Of a stretch of DNA of 64,000 bases, positions 20,901-31,690 are shown piece by piece. Below the pieces are notes generated by a model. It ran no database searches, was not told where the DNA came from, and saw only the letters and a program-made list of their open reading frames with translations. Both the position numbers and the translations under genes were made by a program. Origin of the DNA: Bugula neritina (Eukaryota > Bryozoa > Gymnolaemata > Cheilostomatida > Bugulidae); contig OZ037767.1 of the NCBI GenBank assembly GCA_964035545.1, positions 8,422,207 to 8,486,206 on the forward strand, read 5' to 3'. Position 1 is the first letter of the stretch, and each line of letters opens with the position of its first letter.

Positions 20901-23900
20901 ACTAGAGAGATAATAGTCTGGGTCAATTCAGACAAATAAGTAAGTTATAATCTCGTGGTGTGAAGTAGGTGTGTGGTGAGTAACAACTATAGACAGTACA
21001 CAGTTAGAGAGACTCATTACAAATATCTAGTAAAGATTACATCAGGTAGATATGTATATAATCCGAATGTATTACGTGTTACACTCAGTACTAACTTTAT
21101 AGAAGTTTTCAGGATTCCCGGCTGCAAATATTGACATGGCTTTCGTCTCCAGGAGATCCACAACCTCCGGCCACACAGCATTGACCATGAAGTCGTAACC
21201 TTTGACAGGCTCTTGGCCACTACAAAACCACAGGCACTGAAAATGTATTTTACAATAAAGATCAGACTGTTCAGAAAAACGCTTCAAGCTGCTACAAGTT
21301 AGATGGGTGTACAAAGGAGTAATAACACAGTCAGCCATATTTGTACTAGATTAATCATGGAGCAAATTACATTACCTTTTAGGCTTGATGACTGCTAACA
21401 GTGGGTCACACTTGAGTTTCTGAAACTCCAATATTTTAGAGTACATGGCAAAGGAGCCACCTTTCTGTCTAATGTATGACTCACTGATATATTCTTCCAT
21501 GTAGGGTTTGACTTCAACACGTCTGAATAATGACTCTGCATCAGCAATCTACAGAATAGATTACTTTATATTATACTATATATTACATCATACATTAGGT
21601 ATTACATCATGCATGATAATTATATTGAATAATATGTAATTATTAAAGACGATTATATACTATTTTATTGTTTAATAAATATTAAATAAACCTTAAACAA
21701 TCTTTTATTTACTTGCATAGAATCTGAACAAGAAGGTTGGTAATATAGATATAGAACGATACAATCACGACAGTCAAAGTGGTGGATCCAGAAAAAAACA
21801 ACATTCCTGAACAGTAACCTAGTTACCAAACAACAAACTCGGTGTAGCAGTAGGATTATTCCTAATAATGTATATTTAGCCCTTTGAAAAACTTATTTAA
21901 AAAGACAATCTGTTAATAAACAAGTATGTGTAATATAAGTAATGAAGCTGCAAGACGTATAGCAAAGCTGTAATCTACAATATAATAAAGATGTAATACA
22001 TGTAGTATCATCACAATACCAACCTTGTCAATAGTAACGTAGGTTCTCAGACACCTCGTCAACATTTCATCATTAGAAGTTGTCAGCCCTTCAGTAAACA
22101 TACCTTCTAGATTCTGTTGCAGTACTTGAGTGATTCTATTTATTCTCTACAAACACACAATATATAGCTATACACAGTCCTGCGTATAAACTGATTGAAT
22201 AATTCTTATTAGCAATGAGCCTTTATTTAAAACTTGTGCAAAGTTTCAGGTGAAAAGTCAGAAATCAAACTTTGAACACAATTTGTGAGCTCCCTAAAAA
22301 GAAACATCAAAATTGTTTTAAGAACTTGGTAAATAAACATATACATGATAAGGTAAGATAAAATAAACAAAATATAGTTACTGGCTTGACTGTGTCCACC
22401 AGAGGCAACCCTTTGCATTTAGATACATAAAACTGCAGTTGGTTAAACTCTGTGGAAATTCTTTCCACCAGATGAGATTCAAGGGTGGTACCAGGCCTGT
22501 CTCTACAATGACATTTTATAAAGATTAGGTATACGAAAACTTAACAGAGAGTAGCAAAACGAATGGTTCTATAAGCAGCTCCGAGTTGGAGATGGGTGAG
22601 TGCAGTAGTTTGAGAGTCTCAAGTTTGGAGTTGGGGACATAACTCCAAACGTCAGACCCCGAACTACTGCACTCAATCACCACCAACTCGGAGCTGCTCA
22701 TAGAACCATTCTAGCAAAACACCATCATATAACAAAAGTATTTTGCCAACACTTTCAACTATTGATTTCAGAATAAAACAGTAACTGCGGCAGATTTAAC
22801 AGCTTCACTGAGCTTTAATGAACTCTATATCACACATACCCTCTAGAACTCAAGGACATATCTAGAATCCCTTCCATAGTCTCTATACACATCAATATAC
22901 CTTCAAGGTGCTGGAGCACTCTCTACCAAAATAGTTCATTTCATAAAAACATATATTGCATAACAAATCAATATGCTATAGTCATTCAACTAGAGAAAAG
23001 ATAAAGCTAAAGCAGGAGAAAATAGTTGTACAAAGGTCATATTGAAGTTGCCACTTAAACTCGTAGGACATTTTTGACCTATCTAGTATGAAATAATAAA
23101 CAGCCACTTGAAGAAAAGTTTTAAAAGAAGTCATTAAATATTAATAGTTGAAGTTCAGGTAGATAAACTGGCTACTATTCAAGCCAGTAGTAAAACGATA
23201 CATTGTATAATGGTAAGCTCATTGTGCATGCAGGAAAGTAGGGTAAAGTGTATTCCTTTTATTTGTTTTATCATTTGTAACTCCAGAAATTGATAGATGC
23301 ACAAGACTTGCAGATTGCTTAATTCACTAAACACAGTAATACAACTGCTTAGCAGAAATTCAAATGATTTTATTGAACATTTAATTGGATAAAAAATAAT
23401 TCATAAGAAACATATATTCTATATTAAAATAATTATCATCTCAACAAACAAAAATATAATTTAGGTGCCGGTCAGTCGAAAACATGTGCCGGTACATTCT
23501 TTCTATCAGGCTTTAACGAGTGGGGTGTTGTGGCGAGATTGCTGAAAGTTCTCTTTCAATTTTTGCTGCATAATCCACAGTTTGGCGCGGCATGGCTTTA
23601 TTGACTGCCCTTGATAGGTAACATTGTTAACTGTTGTGAAATCAAAGCTACCATCTGAATCTACACGCTTTGGCTCTGGTTTAAAACTCTTTGGTATACC
23701 AGTCTACAAATATATCAATGCGAATATTATACAGAGGTATGAAAACTGAGTCAAATTGAATTAATTGTGTTACTAATTGAATATTCAAAAATATATTACA
23801 CTCATATATAACTGGCCTAAACACATCCCAGCTCATGAGTACACCTACATGTAAAGGAGTATGAAATGTAGCTTTGGTAGTCGTCGTTCCATCAAACTTT

Positions 23901-26900
23901 CCTTCTGTTGGGTGATAGCCATCTGCAAAGTCGGCGTGAGAAAGACGAATTGGAATTTTTGGACCCCAGTTTCTGTAAAAGATGGATATCACTTGTTTCA
24001 AGTACAGATTGGTAATGGTAAACACTGAAATAGACTACTTTTTTTTAAACATATACTGTAGGATTATGTTAAACTAGTTTTATTGTGCCCAGAACATGTT
24101 AGCTAGTTGAGTAGTACAGAGAAAGTCAAATCAGTATATACATAAAACATTAGCTGTAACAAACGATTATACCACATATACTATTAAGCATTACCGGTAG
24201 AAGCATTCATTGAATATGTTTGCAAATGGCTACAGCATTAGCTTACTTATAATGATCTTTGTTGGCAGTTCTATCATCAAATTTTGGCAAATCTCGGACA
24301 AAATTCCCAGCTGGAGCAGCTCGAAGTGGGACAAATGATTCAGCTAAATTCTTTGGTGTGAACACAGACTACAAATATTACATGAAGTAAATTACCTCTC
24401 ATGATTAGTGCCAACTATAATTAACATTTAACCAAACACCAGTTTCTACGACATCAAGCTGAAGAGATACTTGAAAAAATACCTTATCCTAAATAGCTGC
24501 TGTGTAATGAGCAGCCATAGAAAAGTTTATTTGTTTTAAATTGATCTTTTGAAAAGTGAAAGTATCTAAGCAATGGTACAAAGTCAAATATTACATTAGT
24601 ATAAAATTTCACCTGTCATTTCAACAACCAAGTCAAAATATTATTACTACTTTCAACGCGTTTTCAGCATTTTAGCTAGTGTGTGCATATCACTACTTTT
24701 GAAAGATTAGTTTTCCTAGTGCATATATTAGCTATTGATAACAAACAGAGCAAATGTAACCAACTTACATGAGTAACCGTCAACCCTTCTACAGGCACAC
24801 TCGGTCTCTCATAGGCTGGAGGTATCTTTTTGAACGATTTTGGAACAGGGTGCTTCAAAGCGTCGTGACCTTGATAGATCGTGCGCTGTTCAGTGTCAAA
24901 GCATTGGCTACAAAATACACTCGTATTTGTGAAAAAATACGACATTATTTGTTGAAAAATAAACACATTCAATAAAGCAGGTATTGCTAAATTTAATCTA
25001 CGATATCAATTGATCAAACGAATCCATAATATCCAATTCATATAAAATTATAAAGCACCTCTATACATTTACATTATGGTAACATAATAAAGGGTTACAA
25101 AGTATTACAATAGAATACTTGTAATGATATAAATCTCCAGCAGCTGTACATACTTTGTGTCAAACTTTAAATCTATGGTTGGCTGGGCAGGATCAACTGC
25201 TTTCACTCTATCAATAGTTTTCTTAGGGTAATCGTGCATATTCTGAGTCTCAGCCATGAGTGGTCCCTTCTTTATAAATGGCTTCGGCATGGGCACAAAT
25301 TTATCGGCCCTCCTGCCGAACTTTCCCTGGTAAACTTCAGCAGTTGTGGTCAGGAAATCTCCTTCACCACCAACTTGTAGGTTATTAGGAGCAGCTTTTA
25401 CCTGCTGAGGCTTTGGGGCATATACACCTGTAGATAATCAATACCAACATTTAGCTCATTTATATAGCAAATACAAATTACTGTGCTGTTAAAGATTTTT
25501 TAACATAAAACTATACACAGTAAAGACAATGTCAAGTCTCAATTACAGACATTATTAGCAAACACAAAAACTATCTAAATAACAACATTAGTAATCAATA
25601 TCACCAAGTAGCTAAGCAAAAAACAATCTTTGTTTTCTTTTCACAGTTTTAAAGAGTCAACAAGGCAATTAGATATTACTTATTGAACAGTGCTTACTAT
25701 CTTAGGTATTGACTTTCCAAGTAATAAAACTAAGCATACACCAAAAGTGCATATATGACTCTTATCAAAAAATTTTTGACTATAGTGTATGTAGACTTGT
25801 AGTCACGTAAAAACCCCTTTCTACAGGCAAAGCACACAGATTACACAGCAGTACAAATTATATACCTCCTTTTATAACTGAAAGTAAGAGGTGAACACTC
25901 CTTGGTACAGATGAAAGTCAGTTACTCACCTGGAAAAGCTTGCCGGGTCGTACTGAGAGGAAGCTTCTCCTTGTCAGGATAGAGGAGTTCTCCCGTGTAA
26001 CATGGCGGATCCTCAGCTGGAGTCACCTTCACGGGTTTCCACTGCTTGTAGTGCTCCAGATTCGTCGTATCTCCGTAAAACTTTGCATTAGATTTCGTTT
26101 TTAGTTTATCTGCTTGTCTGGCATTGAGAAAATTACTAGGAGTGGACAACTTCTTGGCCGGATAGTCCTGCATGTAGTACGAAATTCCGTCCAAAGGATC
26201 TGTTGGCAGCTCGAAATTAGATTTAGGAGGTAGCAAAGGTTTCCTCATAGATATTGGCCTCGGAATAAAATCATCGCGTTGATTAGTTTCAAACACCATG
26301 GGAGGAATATCTGTTTCTCTAGGAGTCGGTGGTGGTTTCTTGCTAGACCTGGGTGGCTGGTACACACCTTTAAACATGTCATGTGTGTGGGTTATAGGAA
26401 ATGGTTGCTTAGTCCCAGTTTTGGGTTTTTCAGTTGCTTTCTTGCAAGTGTGATGGTGTACACAGTGACCGCAGTCACATATCTCGCATATGCAGTTGAT
26501 GCTGGATGGCAAAGAAGCCATTAGCGCCTGCATCTCCATGTGTTGTTTCGCTCTCCATGGTGTTTTAATTACTGTTCCTAAAACAGACAAAACAACAACT
26601 TACATTCAATGTTTCAACATACAAAAGATAAAAAACAAAATTATTTTGTTGGCAGAGCTTATTGGAAGATTGCTACAAAATAAATGTACCTTATATCTTT
26701 CAGTATTGAAACAAAGACCAAATGTTTATCAAAATGTTTAATGTAGTATATGAATATTAAAAAAAATTCTAGTCAGAGAAATAAAAAATGTGTAATAATA
26801 TATCACTTTGTATGACCAACATACCCCCAGCAGTCCTAGGACCTCCCGTCTTCGGCCCTCCAGTAGGAAGAGCTGTTAAAGCTGTCGAATTTCGATGTTC

Positions 26901-29900
26901 TGTTTGCTCCATGGAACGTTCAGCAACGGCTGGAGCCACTTTTTAAATTAATGATTATTAGTCTAATGGCTAGCACTCATCAGCTTGTATGCTTGTTATA
27001 TAACGTATAGTATTTATCCGGAATTTAAAGATCGCTTTACTGTACTCATATCTCGACGGCACGTCATCCGTTACTAAGGCAGGTATTCTAATAGACGGTC
27101 TGTGTTACGTTACCCCTAGTTACCCTCTCCAATAAGCCTGCCATGTACACTTGAATTGCAACCAATACAATGGAGTTAAGTTGAACTGTTTTGATAAAGT
27201 TATCAGGAGCAAAGAAATCTTTGTTTGATATCGGTATTAAAACTTTATTCAGTTAAATTTGTTCTTAACAATGTTCAACAATAAGCAGTAGCTAATTCTA
27301 TTTACATCTATTCAAAACCAATTACAGAATTATTCACTGACATATTTGTTTGCCTACCAAACTTTGATAAATACTGTAATAAAACCTTAATAAGATAATA
27401 TATATAACAAGTATAACACCATGAGCAGCTCCATTGTTAGACATATGCCCTGCACTAAAAACCTTTAGAGATAGTTGTGAGCCGCATACTATCAGCACTA
27501 AAATGTTACTTAATAGCATGTCATTTGAGTCAATGTTTAACTCATCTTGTTTTATAAACCTGAAGTAATATTTCTAGTCCAGAGATAAAGCAAGGGTTAT
27601 AGGAGCTGCTCAAATAAGAAATTGGTAAAGACATTTTGTATATAAGATGAATATAAGATGAAATATGTTGATGTCCAGCCTTGTAATGATATTACATCGT
27701 ACAGGATGGGGACTTGAGCTCCCCCCCCCCCCAAATAAAAATAAAAGAGACTAGAATATCATGCCTATCAAATAACTTAACAAAACTATAATCATATTTT
27801 CGTAAAACATGAGGAATGCCCTTTATTTGACCATTGCTTGCATTTAGCTGACCAAATTGTAATAAATTTAACCACATAGTATAAATATCCAATGCAGATT
27901 CATAACATGTTGACAATGAATAGGCAAATCCCAAATAGCAGCAGAGGCTGCACACGTTTGAGAGGGCGAATAACTCCTTAGTATTCAGTAATTATCAACT
28001 AGCCAATAAAATTATTTGTTATATGCTTTAGACTCTACACAACCCCATACTAAACACCAGTGCTACATCAACATCAAAAGTCAGCATTCAAACTGCCAAC
28101 AAACTACTGAACAAAATCGCAAGCTCTAATATTTAAACATCATCTGAAGCAACAGACGCAGTATGCACAGCACCTTGTGTAGAGAAATCAAAATTTCCAC
28201 TCAGATCATAAGTCAAGAATATTTTGGTGTCAAAATTAACAAAAGGTGAAATACATGGAGGAAAATTCTGTAGATTGAAATTTAATTTGAAATTCTGATC
28301 AGATAACTTGAAATGACTTGTTTGTTATTCTTAAAAAGACAAGAGACTTGAACATTACTACAACCGAAATACTAAATCTTACCTTTTTCTCTCTCACAGC
28401 TACTCTTTCAGCCAGTTTCTGCTGCGTAGCTTCAATCTTTGCCGTAATTAAACTTCTCAGCTCCTGAAAATAATTACCAAACTGATGTATCTACTACCTC
28501 TAGCACACAGAAATGAAAATATTCTATAAAACTGATTTCTTTATCAGCACAAAACGCTGAAATTAAGACCTGGAAACAAAAATCAACTACTTGTATAAAT
28601 TATTATGCACACAAAACAAAACTTTTAAAAAGCAGACAACTCCAAAATTATCAGCTACAGTAAAACATTATCATCTGGTAATTTACCTCTACTTGGCCTT
28701 GAAAAGTTGTTAGAGGCTCCTTAATGGTGCATATAATCTTATCCATTCCTACCTAAAAACATATTCTTAGAAATCCCACATTCATATTAAATGACAGAAA
28801 TAATCTGGTAAAAGCAGCACAAATTGCTGTAGCAATAATAGGGTAAAGGAAACAGGTCTTAGAAAAGGGAAGTTATTCACCCCATAGTAATAAATATTAT
28901 GTGGTAAGAATGTAGCTGTCCCAACAGAGGGTGAGTCATGAAACTGGGCAGAATATGAAGGAATATAAAATATTAAAAACACTAATTGATTTAGATCAAG
29001 GCAGGCACAGCTGTGAGTGTCTAAATCAGGGCTGTCCTCATTTGGCCCCCAGCCTACAGTTATGTGGCCCTCAAAGGCATAACAAATAAAATTATTTTAC
29101 ACACATATATGAATTAAAGTTAAAAACATTTTTTAAACTTCTTATTTATCTACATGCTACAGAAAATGATACCTGCAGCAATTATTGGGACTTCATTGTG
29201 TAATGATTAATAGAAAAGTGAAATGAAATAATTTGAAAAATACTGATACAGTGGCCCCCAGCCCAAGCTAAATTTTACAATGTGGCCCTCGCCATGAAAT
29301 ATTCCATAATTTCCCTCGCTCTGAAGGTGTTGGACACTCCTGATCTAAATGATATTATTATCTTTTAGAAATATGTAATAAAAAATGTAGGAAAGACAAT
29401 TCCTGACAAGGTTTGGCTATGAAATTACAAAAAGCTGGCTATAACACCGGAATAGAAAGATGATGACTCACAAGATTAGAGGAGAGGTTGACAAAGTCAG
29501 CGTAATCTCTGTTGATGAGCTCTACAAGTGCATTCTGCAGTATCTTCATGTAAACACTGAGGTCTTCCCTGAGAGTCTCCAGACTAGAATGTCGTCTCAC
29601 ATTGGCTAGGAACTTGTCTATGTCATAATCCACCTGAGAAGTATACGAGGACAACACTGCAGTATGGAGCTTTATACAGCATACTGGGATGCTACACACA
29701 ACACTGTTTCTAATGATTCATTAGATGGGCAATGGGTATTATTAATAGAACACAACATAGTTTTGAGCCTTTCAGGTCAATCAACTGCTTCTAGCAAATA
29801 TCAGGTGTAAATGTCATTTATACTAGAAAAAAACTTAAATGAAATTACTAAAATTGTATCACTAGCCATAGACAAATGTATGAGGAAATCATTGTTAGAT

Positions 29901-31251
29901 AATAAATGTAATAGTCAAACACCAAGTGTAGGTATAATCTTACAATCCATGGTCAATATGAAATGTTGGCACCATAAAATACTCAAAACAACCTGTAGCT
30001 CTAACATTCATATAACGTTTCCTAGTTTTAAATTGATATTAACATAAGGTTAATAAAAAATGTGTTATATAAACTTGGTATACAACAAAACCTTCAGCGT
30101 TAGGCTTGACTAGAACGGTATATTTATAAATATTAAATAATGTCTAAATAAATTTAAACAGATACGACTTGGTTGTAGTTGTTGATTTGAGAATAAAATT
30201 AAAGCATGTATGAATTACAAAACAATGGTATGACTTAAACTTTTAGAAAACAACCTACTAGTCTATGGCTACTATTTTATACAAGTAGCCGTTGAGCTAA
30301 TTCAATTCGACTACGCTTACACTTGTATTAATTTCTGATTACCAATCGTAAAATTTTAATCAAAACACTTTACTTATTTTTTTGTAATTTAAATTCCTTT
30401 TTAATTAGGGTTTTGACATTTTTTTGTTTTGATATAAAACTAAAACTCAACAGCTCAACCTTTAATGCCAATTTATTTCATTAAATTTTACATCAAATCT
30501 AAAATTTTTATGAGTAGGCAATAGAAAATAGAAATACATACTACAAAAATGCAATTCCGATATCTTATATGGCTCATCTAATTTCTTTAGATAAACTCAC
30601 AACTGTTTTAGCTATAAAAACTGTAAAAACCTAGGTGAAAAGTTCAAACCATGTTGAAAATATGGTGAAGTAAAACTATCAATAACCATAATAAGTGTCG
30701 TGGATTTACAGCTAGAGTTATACTTATTATCAGTACTACTAGTACTACTAGCGCTAGTAGCGGTTTTACTACAAGACCTACTAGTAGTACTAGTACTAGT
30801 AGTAGTACTACTACTATTACTACTACTCACTCTCAGTACATGTACTAGACCTAGTACTACTGCTACTGCTACTACTAGCAGCAGCAGTAGTAGTACTAGT
30901 ACTGTAGTACTGGTAGTAGGCTTATCACGGTAGCACTAATAATACTAATAGTAGTACTACTACTACAGTCAACAGCTAGTGCTACTAGTACTAGTACTGT
31001 ACTAGCCCTAGGTCTAGTAGTAGCCACGGCATCAAATTCAATATGAATACAATTATGAGTAAGGTAACTGCTGCTAATTAAAGAAAACTTAATTAAAACT
31101 GTGACCGTCAACGTTACGCCAAATATATTCACCTCAACAACAAAGTATAAAAGTAACACGAAGTCTAACTCACCTTGATAAACTCATCTTTATTAAAACA
31201 CAAGTTTTCTGGCGCTGCAGGAAGCACATTCTCAGTAGCATCCAAATCCAT
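17911..31251 (-). CDS. COG2: Conserved oligomeric Golgi complex subunit 2, 16 exons, 737 residues
   Basis: COG2 is a lobe A subunit of the COG tether, which directs retrograde vesicles within the Golgi. Exons, 5' to 3': 31251-31174, 29633-29472, 28752-28687, 28463-28383, 22922-22840, 22502-22382, 22146-22024, 21548-21376, 21219-21096, 20733-20594, 20256-20028, 19924-19730, 19254-19036, 18814-18678, 18548-18383, 18027-17911. All phases agree and the sum is 737 residues, against 738 in human. Family hallmarks include NLCFNKDEF at the start, ALVELINRDYADFVNLSSNL, RCLRTYVTIDK, GYDFMVNAVWPEV, KWSLPVYFQIR, FWKLTLQILARY, IPRLYRRTNKEVPT and KKMEDSLKRLK. Exon 12 adds a serine-rich stretch at a variable site of the family. 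The donor after exon 15 is GTGGGT, slightly weak. Intron 4 is 5.5 kb and holds another complete gene. Confidence 0.97.
18147..18341 (+). mobile_element. SINE-like element in COG2 intron 15
   Basis: A decayed tRNA-like head (GTGTGGTTAGAGCACTAG, with a box B-like TTTCGATACC) is followed about 150 bases later by a tail containing ACAGGGATGGCGACTATAAA. The tail matches the copies at 37032-37119 and about 58030-58075. The edges are approximate. Confidence 0.55.
22561..22711. mobile_element. Mutator-type MITE with 9-bp target-site duplication, copy 1
   Basis: The 151-bp element has terminal inverted repeats beginning GAATGGTTCTATAAGCAGCT, nearly exact at the other end, and almost the whole element can fold on itself. 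It is flanked by a perfect 9-bp direct repeat TAGCAAAAC (22552-22560 and 22712-22720). Nine-base duplications are typical of Mutator-like elements. It sits in COG2 intron 5. A second copy is at 54571-54722. Confidence 0.85.
23506..26912 (-). CDS. SAXO-like stabilizer of axonemal microtubules, 7 exons, 530 residues, nested in a COG2 intron
   Basis: Exons 26912-26825, 26577-25930, 25427-25154, 24907-24769, 24368-24247, 23972-23849 and 23703-23506 join in phase to 530 residues. SAXO proteins (formerly FAM154) bind and stabilise microtubules of cilia and centrioles. The family's N-terminal cysteine motif is present as CICEICDCGHCVHHHTC near residues 58-74, here behind about 55 extra residues. The rest is a chain of degenerate Mn-type repeats of proline, lysine and tyrosine, for example PLDGISYYMQDYPAK, AETQNMHDYPKK, PVEGLTVTH and RLSHADFADGYHP. 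Length is close to human SAXO1 (474). The donor of exon 6 could be 23848 or a few codons further; both keep phase. The whole gene lies between COG2 exons 5 and 4 on the same strand, so it needs its own promoter. Confidence 0.85.
27109..27124 (-). promoter_or_regulatory. Pair of GTTACC half-sites upstream of the SAXO-like gene
   Basis: GTTACC occurs at 27109-27114 and 27119-27124, exactly 10 bases apart, about 200 bases before the SAXO-like start. RFX factors that drive ciliary genes recognise GTTRCC half-sites, usually inverted; here they are direct. A weak indication only. Confidence 0.25.
29027..29342. mobile_element. hAT-type non-autonomous element with 8-bp target-site duplication, copy 1
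   Basis: The 316-bp element begins CAGGGCTGTCCTC and ends GTTGGACACTCCTG, imperfect inverted ends. It is flanked by GTCTAAAT (29019-29026) and ATCTAAAT (29343-29350), 7 of 8 identical. Internal blocks such as CCAGCCTACAGTTATGTGG match the copy at 33233-33574. Eight-base duplications and CAG/CTG ends are typical of hAT elements. It lies in COG2 intron 2. Confidence 0.88.
30715..31020. repeat. ACTAGT/AGTACT-rich simple repeat in COG2 intron 1
   Basis: Runs of TACTAGTACTACTAG and GTAGTAGTACTAC recur with many self-complementary ACTAGT and AGTACT steps, so both strands look alike. It belongs with the other TAGTAATAC-type patches of the window. Confidence 0.65.
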
Positions 31252-31690
31252 AGAATTTAAAAATTTACGTTAGTTGCATAAAAATAGGTAATTATAATCA
31301 GGTAATGACAAACTACAGCTTGTAACAAACAAGGTCCCGGCGATCAATACGTAATAAATAATCTTACTCCAAGTTCAGCCTAGAACTTGTAAGAAAAATT
31401 CTAATTGCTTAGCCAACTCACAAATCGTTTTACAAGACTGATTATTGGATACGCTACAGTGTTAAAATGTTGTTGACCAATCGTCTTTATTTTATCATAT
31501 GTTTTGTAACAAAAATAGCCGCCGTTCTAATAACTGCTAGGAAACTAGTCAACAAGGTTTGCAATCTAATACAATAGCTCTTGGTTCGACTGTAACTCCC
31601 AGTGTCAGTACGACAATGCTCTTGCACAAAAACACTCACTTTTAACTGTTTTAGTAATGAGATAAACGAAAAAGTTGTCAAGCTATCATA
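31252..31690. promoter_or_regulatory. Shared 439-bp region between divergent COG2 and F-box/WD genes
   Basis: The start codons of COG2 (minus) and the F-box/WD gene (plus) face away from each other with 439 bases between them. Both 5' leaders and both promoters must fit here unless upstream noncoding exons exist. No clear TATA box or other core element was recognised. Confidence 0.55.

Noticed and set aside
22247-22418. Minus-strand frame resembling a COG2 exon between 22382 and 22146
   Set aside because: Exons 22502-22382 and 22146-22024 already join in phase and match COG2 without a gap; this segment has no donor in frame and would break the reading frame.
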